Shown here: positions 38,348 through 48,377 of the stretch, in pieces
How positions within the stretch are numbered: position 1 is the first letter of the stretch
Layout: each line of letters begins with the position of its first letter
Assembly: GCF_018399035.1 (NCBI RefSeq)
Contig: NZ_CP073760.1
Location: 806,001 to 870,000 of the forward strand
Direction: 5' to 3'
Origin: Thiocapsa sp.
Lineage (GTDB): Bacteria; Pseudomonadota; Gammaproteobacteria; Chromatiales; Chromatiaceae
Length of the DNA stretch: 64,000 nt
Notes under the pieces: generated by a model
Databases searched by the model: none
What the model saw: the letters and a program-made list of their open reading frames with translations, nothing else
Told to the model about the DNA's origin: nothing
Translations under genes and position numbers: made by a program

Positions 38348-39391
38348 CTATTTCCAGCCGGCGCGGTCCATCAGGCGTACGGCATCCGGCCCGAATTCGC
38401 CGAGCTTCGAGAGTTGAATGTCGTCGCCCTTGAACTCGCCCCAGGATTGCAGGAGCTCGCTGACTTGGGCGCCCGTGAGGACCGGATACTCGCCGTTGAC
38501 CCCCGCATACCAGGCCTGAGACTCGGGACTGACGAGGAACTCCGCAAGCTTGACCGCGGCCTCCTTGTTCTTCGCCGAGTGGGTCATGGCGATCCCGCTC
38601 ACGTTGACGTGGGCTCCGCGTCCGTCCTGGTTTGGCCAGAAGACCCGCATGACCTGCGCGGCATCAACCTGACTTTGATCGCCCGAGGTCAGCATGCCGG
38701 CCAGGTAGTAGGTATTGGCGATGGCGATGTCGCATTGCCCGGCTGCTGCCGCGGCGATCTGATCCCGATCACCGCCTTTGGGCGGACGTGCCATGTTGGC
38801 GACGAGCCCTTTCGCCCAGGTCTCCGTGGCTTCGACGCCGTCGGCGGCAATCATCGAGGCAACCATCGATTGGTTGTAGATGTTGTCCGAGGAGCGGATG
38901 CAGATGCGTTTCTTCCAAGCCGGATCGGCCAGCGCCTCGTAGGTCGTGAGGCTGGTCGGATCGACCTTGCCCTCGACATAGAGGATCGGGCGTGCGCGCA
39001 GCGACAGACCGAACCAATGACCCTCGGGGTCACGATAGGTCTCCGGGATCGCCTCGACCAGCACCTGACTCTCGATCGGCTGCGTCACTCCGGATGCTTT
39101 GGCGCGATGGAGGTTGCCGGCGTCGACGGTCACCAGCAGATCGGCCGGCGAGTTGATGCCCTCGCTCTCCAGGCGCTTGAGCAAGGTCTCTGCCTTGTCC
39201 GTGACCATGTTGACCTTGATCCCGGTTTGCTCGGTGAAACGATCCAGCAAGGGTTTGATCAGCTCTTCCTTGCGCGCGGAGTAGAGGTTGACCTCCTCGT
39301 CGGCCGCGGCGACGCTCGGCGGGACGGAGAAGATGAGCGCCGCGGCGATCCCGCCGGTGATCGAGGAGAGAAGATAGCGTGCTGGTTTCAT
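38348..39391 (-). CDS. fbpA: Ferric iron ABC transporter periplasmic binding protein
   Basis: A 347-residue ferric-binding protein with a signal peptide (MKPARYLLSSITGGIAAALI, cleavage near VAAADEE). The mature protein opens with VNLYSARKEELIKPLL, the FbpA/class IIb hallmark. The tandem tyrosines that coordinate Fe3+ are in AIANTYYLAGML. The start at ATG 39391 is preceded by GGAGGCCC; about 56 upstream residues in frame have no signal features. It delivers iron to FbpB/FbpC. Iron (Fur) control is expected; an AATAATG...CATTA stretch near 39460-39480 could be a weak Fur site, uncertain. Confidence 0.92.
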   Translation of the reverse strand: MKPARYLLSSITGGIAAALIFSVPPSVAAADEEVNLYSARKEELIKPLLDRFTEQTGIKVNMVTDKAETLLKRLESEGINSPADLLVTVDAGNLHRAKASGVTQPIESQVLVEAIPETYRDPEGHWFGLSLRARPILYVEGKVDPTSLTTYEALADPAWKKRICIRSSDNIYNQSMVASMIAADGVEATETWAKGLVANMARPPKGGDRDQIAAAAAGQCDIAIANTYYLAGMLTSGDQSQVDAAQVMRVFWPNQDGRGAHVNVSGIAMTHSAKNKEAAVKLAEFLVSPESQAWYAGVNGEYPVLTGAQVSELLQSWGEFKGDDIQLSKLGEFGPDAVRLMDRAGWK

Positions 39392-39652
39392 ACGTTTGGG
39401 CCTCCTGATGGGCCAAATGGGGTTTGATGTGCCGGCGGGATTCCGCCTCGCATCAAGAATAATGGGAACAGTTCGCATTAACAAGCCCGTGCTGAATGCG
39501 GCGAAAAAAGCCACGTGTGCTCGGTATATAATCCATCGGTTATGTTGATGGCCGTGCAAAACCCCTTGAAACCGGGGTGCGGCGCTCGGACATGAGTCTC
39601 GGTAGGATCCGATCCCGACCGACCCGATGTTTTCCGAACGCCCCGCGGGATG

Positions 39653-39680
39653 TTGAAACCCGCCGCGAAGGGCGTATAGT
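39653..39680 (+). promoter_or_regulatory. Probable sigma-70 promoter of the suf operon
   Basis: TTGAAA (39653-39658), a 16-bp spacer, then TATAGT (39675-39680), about 40 bp before the sufB start. A separate perfect TATAAT stands at 39527-39532 but lacks a good -35. Not confirmed by any start-site data. Confidence 0.45.
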
Positions 39681-39721
39681 AAATACCCAGTAAAACGCTC
39701 AAGAAAACGGAGCCAGGAGAG

Positions 39722-41167
<1,446 letters not shown>

Positions 41168-41184
41168 ACCGCATTGAACCGCTA

Positions 41185-41269
41185 TTGAACCGCGTTCGGA
41201 TGACTCTGCGAGCTTGGAGCTTGCGTTCGGTCTTGCGGCGATCAACGCCGTTCGCGCGACGCGGTTCAA
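41185..41269. repeat. TTGAACCGCG element, subfamily C, in the sufB-sufC gap
   Basis: An 85-bp segment with ends TTGAACCGCG and CGCGGTTCAA. It is preceded by two extra TTGAACCGC half-copies at 41164 and 41174, the first contributing the sufB TGA stop. A related but degraded stretch (GCATGTCACGCCGGACGCG near 41357-41375) lies further on, before sufC. Confidence 0.75.
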
Positions 41270-41391
41270 GACTTTTAAAACGACATTAAACACATCGATC
41301 GCGTCGGCTCAGACGCTTATCGCCGGCTTTCGTGTCGATCCAATCAAAGGATGTCGCATGTCACGCCGGACGCGATCGATCAGGAGACTTA

Positions 41392-42146
<755 letters not shown>

Positions 42147-42150
<4 letters not shown>

Positions 42151-43472
42151 ACGGCGCTGCGCCTACCAGTTTCGACACCTGGCTCTCCGCGCGCGCTGAC
42201 GGCGAGGCCGGCGCCGGGCTCGATTGGCTCGAGGCGCAGCGGCGCAGCGCACTTGACCAAGTGCGCGAGCAAGGCGTGCCGGGCACCAAGCAGGAGGCGT
42301 GGCGCTACACCAGTCTGAAGCGATTGATCGAGCAGGGATTCGCCCGAGTGGAGGACGAGGTGACCGCGCTGCAGCTGCACGACATCGATGAGCTGCTGAT
42401 CCCGGAGCTGGACAGCCATCGCGTAGTGATGGTGAATGGCCGTTATACGCCTTCGCTGTCGGCACTCGGCGACCTGCCGCGCGGTGTTCGGATAACGGGT
42501 CTGCGGGCCTTGTTGGCAAGCGATCCCGATGCCCTTCGCGAGCGCCTCAACGGCGTGGCAGGGGAGAGCCAGCCCCTGTTTGCGGCATTGAACACGGCGG
42601 GTCTGGACGACGGCCTGGTGGTCTTGCTCGACCGCGGTGCGATCCTCGAGCGGCCGATCGAGCTGATCCATCTCTCCGTCGGGATGGACGAGCCGCGCGT
42701 CGCACAGCCCCGTCATCTGGTGTCGCTCGCGGACGGTGCACAGGCGACCCTGATCGAGCGGTATGTGAGTCTCGGCGAGTCGCTCTATTGCACCAACTCG
42801 GTGCTGGAGCTGTCGCTCGGTCGAGACGCCGTGCTCAAGCACGACCGCATCCAGGTCGAGAGCCCCAACGCCTTCCACATCACGGGCCTTTACCTCAGCC
42901 AGGATGCCAACAGCCGTTACGTCGGCGTCAATATCGGCCTAGGGGCCGCCTGGGCGCGTACCGATCTGGTGACCCGCTTCAGCGGCGAGCATGCCGAATG
43001 CGATCTGCAGGGGCTCTATCTCGCGGGCGATCGGCAGTTGATGGATTATCACATCGACGTGGATCATGCGGTTCCGTCGTGCTCGAGCCGCGAGACCTTC
43101 AAGGGCATCCTCTACGGCAAGGGCCGAGCGGTCTTCGACGGCCGGGTCGTGGTGGCCAAGGACGCGCAGAAGACCGACGCGGCCATGTCCAACAAGAACC
43201 TCATGTTGTCCGAGAACGCGGAGATCGATACCAAGCCGCAGCTCGAGATCAACGCCGACGATGTGAAGTGCAGCCACGGCACGACGGTCGGCCAGATCGA
43301 GCCCGAGAAGCTCTTTTATCTGCGCTCGCGCGGTATCTCCGCACCGCTCGCGCGTCGCATGCTCTGCTTGGGATTCGCCGAGGAGATCATCGAAGCGTTG
43401 CACAGCGACGCACTGCGCGAGGCGGTCTCGGAGGAGGTCGGGCGCCGACTCGAAACCGCACCGCTAACCTAA
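42147..43472 (+). CDS. sufD: Fe-S cluster assembly scaffold subunit SufD
   Basis: A 441-residue SufB paralogue that pairs with SufB. The N-terminus has the QRRSALDQVREQGVPGTKQE and WRYTSLKRL blocks of SufD. The C-terminal beta-helix carries CSSRETFKGILYGKGRAVFDG, KTDAAMSNKNLMLSENAEID and the CSHGTTVGQIEPEKLFYL stretch with the conserved cysteine-histidine pair. It starts within the sufC stop. Its own TAA stop (43470-43472) lies inside the terminus of a TTAAACCGCG-like element. Confidence 0.94.
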
Positions 43473-43555
43473 ACCGCGTCAGGAGCGGTCGACGAGGGAT
43501 GATTTGAAGAGTGCCCACTTGCCGACTCCGGGAGATGTCGAGTCGGCGCGGTTTA
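43470..43555. repeat. TTAAACCGCG-ended element, divergent interior (subfamily D)
   Basis: An 86-bp segment from CTAAACCGCGTCAGGAGCGG to GTCGGCGCGGTTTA. The interior does not match the A or B types. It begins on the sufD stop codon. Confidence 0.75.
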
Positions 43556-43575
43556 GAGGTTGAGGATTCACTTAC

Positions 43576-43660
43576 TTGAACCGCGTCTACTCCGGGGACA
43601 TTGGCTCGACAAGGGCCGAGCCGTTCGGAGGGATCGCATGTCGCGACGGACGCGGTTCAA
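43576..43660. repeat. TTGAACCGCG element, subfamily C
   Basis: An 85-bp segment between TTGAACCGCG and CGCGGTTCAA. Its GGATCGCATGTCGCGACGGA block is shared with a degraded copy before sufC (41353-41375). Together with the preceding element it fills the 215-bp gap between sufD and sufT. Confidence 0.75.
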
Positions 43661-43687
43661 CCGGAAATTGCAGTCAAGAGGTCGAGC

Positions 43688-44092
43688 ATGAACAGACTGG
43701 CCCGCTTCGCCGGCTTCGGGAAGCATGACGAGAAGAGTGCGGATACGGCCGTCCTCACGGAGGATGTCGCGGTCGAGCAGATGGACGCCGAGGAGCTGCG
43801 CGAGCCGATCATCGAGGCGCTGCGCAGCGTGCAGGATCCCGAGATCCCCATCAACATCTATGATCTCGGTCTGATCTATCGGGTCGACATCTCCCCGGTG
43901 GGTGACGTGTCGATCGACATGACGCTGACCGCGCCGGCCTGTCCGGTCGCCGGCATGATGCCGATCATGGTCAAGGATGCCGTCGCCAAGGTCGAGGGTG
44001 TGGGCCTGGTTCAGGTCGACCTGGTGTGGGATCCGCCTTGGAGTCAGGTAAACATGAGCGACGAGGCTCGTCTCCAGCTCGGTTTGATGTGA
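43688..44092 (+). CDS. sufT: SufT-like MIP18/DUF59 family Fe-S assembly factor
   Basis: A 134-residue protein with a short variable N-terminus and a MIP18/PaaD-type domain: EALRSVQDPEIPINIYDLGL, DMTLTAPACPVAGMMPIMVK and LVWDPPWSQVNMSDEARLQL. The cysteine of TAPACP is present. SufT proteins help in Fe-S cluster maturation and lie at the end of many suf operons. The ATG at 43688 is preceded by AAGAGGTCGAGC. No sufS or sufE/sufU follows, so cysteine desulfurase must come from elsewhere. Confidence 0.9.
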   Translation: MNRLARFAGFGKHDEKSADTAVLTEDVAVEQMDAEELREPIIEALRSVQDPEIPINIYDLGLIYRVDISPVGDVSIDMTLTAPACPVAGMMPIMVKDAVAKVEGVGLVQVDLVWDPPWSQVNMSDEARLQLGLM

Positions 44093-44098
44093 CGGCGC

Positions 44099-44182
44099 TA
44101 AACCGCGTCCAGAGCGAGATGCTTACTTTCCAGTGAGTTCGACGTTTTGTGCATCAACGTCCCTTAGATGGACGCGGTTTAA
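44099..44182. repeat. TTAAACCGCG element, subfamily B
   Basis: An 84-bp element starting six bases after the sufT stop, with ends CTAAACCGCG and CGCGGTTTAA. The interior GAGCGAGATGCT, AGTGAGTTCGACGTTT and GCATCAACG matches the other B copies. Confidence 0.88.
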
Positions 44183-44202
44183 AATGGAATATTTTTAATA
44201 TC

Positions 44203-44289
44203 TTAAACCGCGCAGACGCCAACGGTCGTCAAGTCTGCCGTGGCCGATCCCATCCAAGAACATTGCATACCGCGCTGGGCGCGGTTTAA
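44203..44289. repeat. TTAAACCGCG element, subfamily A in reverse orientation
   Basis: An 87-bp element, the A interior read in the opposite direction (CCAACGGTCGTCAAGTCTGC, then CATTGCATACCGCGCTGGGC). It lies 20 bp from a B copy and supplies the TAA stop (44286-44288, minus strand) of the phosphodiesterase-like gene. Confidence 0.88.
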
Positions 44290-45494
44290 GTGCGAAGCAG
44301 ACACAGAGGGACGCGCAGCTCGGCGTCGCTGAGTCCGCCATGGACCCCGATCTGTCGGTGTGGCTGCTCGAAGGGCAGCCACTGCCGGATGACGCCGTTG
44401 CCCTTCGGGAGCAAACAGACGTCCCCGACACGCTCCATGAAGCGCGGGTGCATCCTCCCGGCACCGAAGAACCCCTCCTCGACGAGCTGCTCGCTCGGCA
44501 CCAGGTCGACGCGGTCCGCCAAGACATCGCTGCAGTAATCGCCGAATGCGGCTGCATGGCCGGACCTCAGATAGCAGAAGGCCGCACGGGGTTCGCCGCA
44601 CAGCGGAAGCAAGAGGTGGTTTTCGAGCTCCGGATGATCGGCAAGATCGATCGTGTCAGTTGGCTGCGTATCCACTTGACCGTGATCCGCGCAGACCAGC
44701 ATCAGGCTGTCCGTATCGGCGATCTCGTGCATGAAAATCGCGATTTCCTGCTCGATCTCGCGAAGATGGGCCAGTGCGGCCGGGCTCTCCATCCCTTGCT
44801 CGTGACCGATGGCATCCAGTCTCGGCCAGTACAGATAGAGATACTTAGGCTCGCGTCGACGCCGCCCCCAGCCGTGGAGAACCCCGGCGGTTCGCACGAA
44901 CATGTCGCGCAATCCCTTGAAGGTCACCAGCTCACCGCGTCCGAGGTGTGCGCGGTTGAAGTCGGACCGGGCGATGTGCGCCGGCGAGACCAGGATGCTG
45001 CGGGTAGCGATCCGGTCGGAGACCGGTGTGGTGCCGAACAGCTTGACCGGATCGATCCCGGCCTTCCGATAGGGCACGCCGCCGAAGCGCGGTGTGCCCG
45101 GCAGCACCGTCATCACGCATCCAAGCTCCCCGAGATAGGTATGCCAACCGGTCAGCCCGTGTGCCGACGGCGCTTCCCCGGTGAGGAAGGTCGGGATGGC
45201 GGCCGCCGTCGTCGAGGGGAAGACCGAGGTGAGGGTCGTGCGCCGGGCTTGGCTCAGGATCCCGTCCGGCGATTGCCTGTCGAGCCAATCGGCGCCGAGG
45301 CCGTCGATGACCAGGAGGATCAGATTGGTGGCTTGCGCCAGCTCATCCGTCGACAGATCGCGCAGGCTCGGGGCGTCGGACCGCCCGCCGCGGGCCTGGA
45401 TGATGCTGCTCATTAGATTGACGAGGCCGCCGCCGTCGTAGTCCGGCCGTGTCATCGTCATCGTCAGCTCGGCCAGCGGCGGGGGATTGACCAT
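44286..45494 (-). CDS. Alkaline-phosphatase-superfamily (nucleotide pyrophosphatase/phosphodiesterase-like) protein
   Basis: A 402-residue metallo-phosphoesterase fold. Metal-site signatures: LILLVIDGLGADWLD (first Asp), TLTSVFPSTTAAAIPTFLTG with the nucleophilic Thr/Ser, YWPRLDAIGHEQG (Asp-His) and LMLVCADHGQVDTQP (Asp-His). No signal peptide, so probably cytoplasmic. The substrate is unknown; relatives hydrolyse nucleotide phosphodiesters or lipids. I chose ATG 45494, preceded by GGGAGCGTC; longer in-frame starts run into a repeat element. The stop is provided by a TTAAACCGCG element. Confidence 0.85.
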   Translation of the reverse strand: MVNPPPLAELTMTMTRPDYDGGGLVNLMSSIIQARGGRSDAPSLRDLSTDELAQATNLILLVIDGLGADWLDRQSPDGILSQARRTTLTSVFPSTTAAAIPTFLTGEAPSAHGLTGWHTYLGELGCVMTVLPGTPRFGGVPYRKAGIDPVKLFGTTPVSDRIATRSILVSPAHIARSDFNRAHLGRGELVTFKGLRDMFVRTAGVLHGWGRRRREPKYLYLYWPRLDAIGHEQGMESPAALAHLREIEQEIAIFMHEIADTDSLMLVCADHGQVDTQPTDTIDLADHPELENHLLLPLCGEPRAAFCYLRSGHAAAFGDYCSDVLADRVDLVPSEQLVEEGFFGAGRMHPRFMERVGDVCLLPKGNGVIRQWLPFEQPHRQIGVHGGLSDAELRVPLCLLRT

Positions 45495-45539
45495 AATGAC
45501 GCTCCCGTTGCTTAGGCGATTTCCGCAAAATTCCATACC

Positions 45540-45615
45540 GTAGGTTGTGCTGACGGCAGGAAGCACAACATCCGCCGACGGTTGGTTGTGCCTCGCACGG
45601 CTCGGCACAACCTAC
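45540..45615. repeat. Palindromic repeat, GTAGGTTGTGC family
   Basis: A 76-bp element whose ends GTAGGTTGTGC and GCACAACCTAC are complementary, with inner copies AGCACAAC and GGTTGTGC. It lies between dedA and the phosphodiesterase-like gene and is unrelated to the other two repeat families. Confidence 0.8.
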
Positions 45616-45660
45616 ACCCTTGCGCGTGCCGCAGACGCGCAAGGCCCGTGCGAAGACGGT

Positions 45661-46293
45661 TCAGGCGTGTTGGCCGGCCGATTTGCGGCGCAACAGAAAC
45701 CAGATCAGGGCCAAAACGAGCACCGCCGAGAAGGCGAGCACATAGGGTCTGAGCGGCTCGATGACGTCGGTGATGCGGTGGAAATCCTCCTTCAGGGTGT
45801 AGGCCCCGAACCCGAAGGCCCCGACCCACAGACTGGTTCCCAGGATGGTTCCCGTGAGGAAGCGCCACCAGGGCATCTGCAGTGCCCCGGCCGCGATATT
45901 GCTGGTCTGACGCAGCCCGTCGAGAAAGCGCGCGACGATGAGCAACCCGATCCCCCAACGCGCGAAGGCCGCCTCGGCCTTGTCCAGACGCTCGCGGTGT
46001 TTGGATGCGCGTTTGAGCAGCCCCTGCAACCCGTAGCGTCCGATCAGATAGCCGATGATGTCGCCGAGCTGGGTCGCCGTCCACGCCACGATCAGGACCA
46101 CGACGATGTCCATCTTCCCCGTCGCGGCCAAGAGTGCGCAGGCGATCAAGAGGGTCTGTCCCGGTAGCGGGATCCCGAATCCTTCGGCCATGCAGGCGAC
46201 AAACAGCGCCCAGAGCCCGTAGCGATCCAGGATCGGCTGCAGGCTCGCGATCCCGGAGGTCAAGGTTGTTGCGATTTCGGCTTCGAGACTCAT
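45661..46293 (-). CDS. DedA-family membrane protein
   Basis: A 210-residue DedA/SNARE-associated (VTT) membrane protein: GLWALFVACMAEGFGIPLPG, LGDIIGYLIGRYGLQGLLKR and FARWGIGLLIVARFLDGLRQ, then TSNIAAGALQMPWWRF are the family blocks. Recent work links DedA proteins to undecaprenyl phosphate or phospholipid translocation. It starts 7 bp after uppP, so the neighbours fit a role in undecaprenyl carrier recycling (inference). The conserved acidic and arginine residues of the family are present. Confidence 0.9.
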   Translation of the reverse strand: MSLEAEIATTLTSGIASLQPILDRYGLWALFVACMAEGFGIPLPGQTLLIACALLAATGKMDIVVVLIVAWTATQLGDIIGYLIGRYGLQGLLKRASKHRERLDKAEAAFARWGIGLLIVARFLDGLRQTSNIAAGALQMPWWRFLTGTILGTSLWVGAFGFGAYTLKEDFHRITDVIEPLRPYVLAFSAVLVLALIWFLLRRKSAGQHA

Positions 46294-46299
46294 CGCGGA

Positions 46300-47112
46300 T
46301 CACCATACCAGCATCAGAATGACGGCGCCCAGCAGGATCCGGTAGATCACGAACGGGAGCATGCTGATGCGTTCGATGAATTTCAGAAAGTAATGAATGG
46401 TCAGGTAGGCGAAGACGAACGAAAGGGCCGCTCCGAGCAACAGCGACATCCAGTCGACCGGCTCGCCGGCCTGCACCAGATCGAGCGTTTCGAGAGCGCC
46501 CGCCATGATGATGGTCGGGATCGCGAGCAGGAACGAAAAGCGCGACGCCGCCCTGCGGGTCAGCCCGAGCATGAGCGCCGCCGTGATGGTGATGCCCGAG
46601 CGCGAGGTCCCCGGAATGATCGCGACCGCCTGCATGACACCGACGAACAGGGCCGCCTTCCAGCCGAGGCTGTACTCGTCGCGCGCGCGTTTTCCGCTGA
46701 AGTCCGCCCACCACAGCAGCAACCCGAAGCCGATGCTGGTGGCCGCAACCACCAGGGCGACCAAGGTCGGGTCGTCGCGCAGAACCTCGAGCACGGACTT
46801 CAGCGGCAGGCCCAGCACGATCACCGGCAGGGTGGCGAGGATGATCATCCAGCCGAGGCGGGCATCGGGCGCGTCGAATCTGCGTGTGCGCAACGACTGC
46901 AGCACGGCGATCGTCATGGTCACGATCTCGCGCCTGAAATAGAGCATCACCGCGGCGAGCGTACCCAGATGCAGCGCGACATCGAAGGCGAGGCTCTGCA
47001 GCTCGTAGCCGAAGAGGAGCGGTGTCAGGATCAGATGTCCCGAGCTCGAGATCGGCAAGAACTCGGTAATGCCTTGAACGAACGCAAGTAAGACGATCTG
47101 AATAGTTTCCAA
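46300..47112 (-). CDS. uppP: Undecaprenyl-diphosphatase
   Basis: A 270-residue polytopic inner-membrane enzyme (BacA family) that removes a phosphate from undecaprenyl diphosphate to recycle the lipid carrier for cell-wall synthesis. Both catalytic motifs are present: GITEFLPISSSGHLIL (about residues 14-29) and IIPGTSRSGITITAAL (about 165-180). The start ATG (47112) encodes METIQIVLLAFVQ. It is followed after 6 bp by the dedA gene. Confidence 0.95.
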   Translation of the reverse strand: METIQIVLLAFVQGITEFLPISSSGHLILTPLLFGYELQSLAFDVALHLGTLAAVMLYFRREIVTMTIAVLQSLRTRRFDAPDARLGWMIILATLPVIVLGLPLKSVLEVLRDDPTLVALVVAATSIGFGLLLWWADFSGKRARDEYSLGWKAALFVGVMQAVAIIPGTSRSGITITAALMLGLTRRAASRFSFLLAIPTIIMAGALETLDLVQAGEPVDWMSLLLGAALSFVFAYLTIHYFLKFIERISMLPFVIYRILLGAVILMLVW

Positions 47113-47193
47113 CGAACGGCGCTCCTCGGGATTGAAGGCCCGGATTATACGCGGCGTACCGGCCGTGTCCGCGCGATCGATGCTTCCGGTGCC

Positions 47194-47946
47194 CTATCGA
47201 GTGATCGACGACGGTCTGATGAGCAGATCGAATGTCGACCAATCCATGACCGGCGGCAGGGTTTCGCGCGCGACCGCGGCGATATAGCCCGTCTCCGGGA
47301 TGCAATGCAGAACGGCCGGCGGCCGTGCGCCGGCGGGTCGGGGCCGGAAGAGTCCTCGGCCGTCGGCCTTGGCATCCGCCTCGAGTGCGGTCCAGGCACG
47401 GTAGAAGACGGCGAGGCGCTCGTCCTGCGGAGCCGATGCGAGTGTCCGCACCATCTCGGGCGCGAACATCCGTTCCGCCACGGCCTCGATGTCGTGCCGC
47501 GGTCGGATCCACTCGCAGTCCACGCCCACATCGGTGCTCGGCCCGGCCCCGGCACAGACGGCCACCAAGGCCAGATCGCCGGTCGTCGTCAGATTGAAGG
47601 AGAGCGGCAACGCGGCGCCGGCAAGCGCGGGTTTGCCGGCCGGTCCGTAGTCGAAGCGCAGCGACCCCGGCGGCGCGTCGAGATAGCGCGAGAGGATCTC
47701 GCGCAGCCCGGCATGCGCGCGCACATAGCGCTCGCGGTAGGGCTCATGACGCATCCGCGCCGCGCGCGCGCGCTGGCGCTCGCCGAGCAGGCTCAGACCG
47801 TGCGCGAGCTCGATCCCGTCTGCATCGGTGCGGATCCGCCACAGATGGAGCGCACCCGATCGGATGTCGCAGCGGATCGGTCCGGCAGTCCAGTCGAGCG
47901 TCGGCGGCCTGATCGCGCCATCGTCATTCAGTCTTTGCATCGACAT
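47194..47946 (-). CDS. 4'-phosphopantetheinyl transferase (Sfp/AcpT type)
   Basis: A 250-residue transferase that attaches phosphopantetheine to carrier proteins. Signatures: the loop YGPAGKPALAGAALPLSFNL, the Mg-binding GVDCEWIRP and the helix FYRAWTALEADAKADGRGLF containing the Glu and distal Lys of the WxxKE...K motif, with leucine in place of the usual first lysine. No NRPS, PKS or carrier protein gene is nearby. It lies 82 bp before uppP on the same strand. Active-site Asp and Glu are kept, so it is probably active. Confidence 0.85.
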   Translation of the reverse strand: MSMQRLNDDGAIRPPTLDWTAGPIRCDIRSGALHLWRIRTDADGIELAHGLSLLGERQRARAARMRHEPYRERYVRAHAGLREILSRYLDAPPGSLRFDYGPAGKPALAGAALPLSFNLTTTGDLALVAVCAGAGPSTDVGVDCEWIRPRHDIEAVAERMFAPEMVRTLASAPQDERLAVFYRAWTALEADAKADGRGLFRPRPAGARPPAVLHCIPETGYIAAVARETLPPVMDWSTFDLLIRPSSITR

Positions 47947-48014
47947 CCGTTGTGACCTCCGTCGTCATCTTCCTATAATCGGCAACCACCCGGGAAGCGG
48001 GGGCGTCGAGTCCG

Positions 48015-48299
48015 GTGTCGGACATCATGATCGACGACACGCCCCGTCTCGGACCATCTCGCTCACCGCCGGAGGCCAGGGCTGTGCAGACTCTTGAGCA
48101 GTGTCGCGTGGATGCACGCATCGAGGCGGTGTGCAGCAAGGGTTGCAGCCAGGTCAGGCAAGACATCGCCGCCTTGGAGGCCGGGGCACAGCTGCCCGAG
48201 ACGCGCGGTCTGAGCGAGGAGGAGCGCACCACCCTGCTGCGCGAGCTCAAGCAGATCATGGCCGTCTACGGCGATGCCTGCCGGCTTCCGCCGCCCTGA
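48015..48299 (+). CDS. Small conserved hypothetical protein
   Basis: A 94-residue soluble protein. The core is ARIEAVCSKGCSQVRQDIAA with a C-x3-C pair, then LSEEERTTLLRELKQIMAVY and a third cysteine near the end (GDACRLPPP). Two starts are possible, GTG 48015 and ATG 48027. No known domain is recognised. It is divergent from the phosphopantetheinyl transferase gene and 78 bp upstream of tex. Confidence 0.65.
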   Translation: MSDIMIDDTPRLGPSRSPPEARAVQTLEQCRVDARIEAVCSKGCSQVRQDIAALEAGAQLPETRGLSEEERTTLLRELKQIMAVYGDACRLPPP

Positions 48300-48377
48300 G
48301 AGCCTGCGCCCTTCCCGTCGGGGGTGTATGCTGCCGCCGCCATCCATCCTGATCCGCCGCATCGGAATCCATCACGC

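Noticed and set aside
39456-39480. Fur box upstream of fbpA
   Set aside because: Only partial similarity to the 19-bp consensus, no good palindrome; mentioned with fbpA but not listed as a site.
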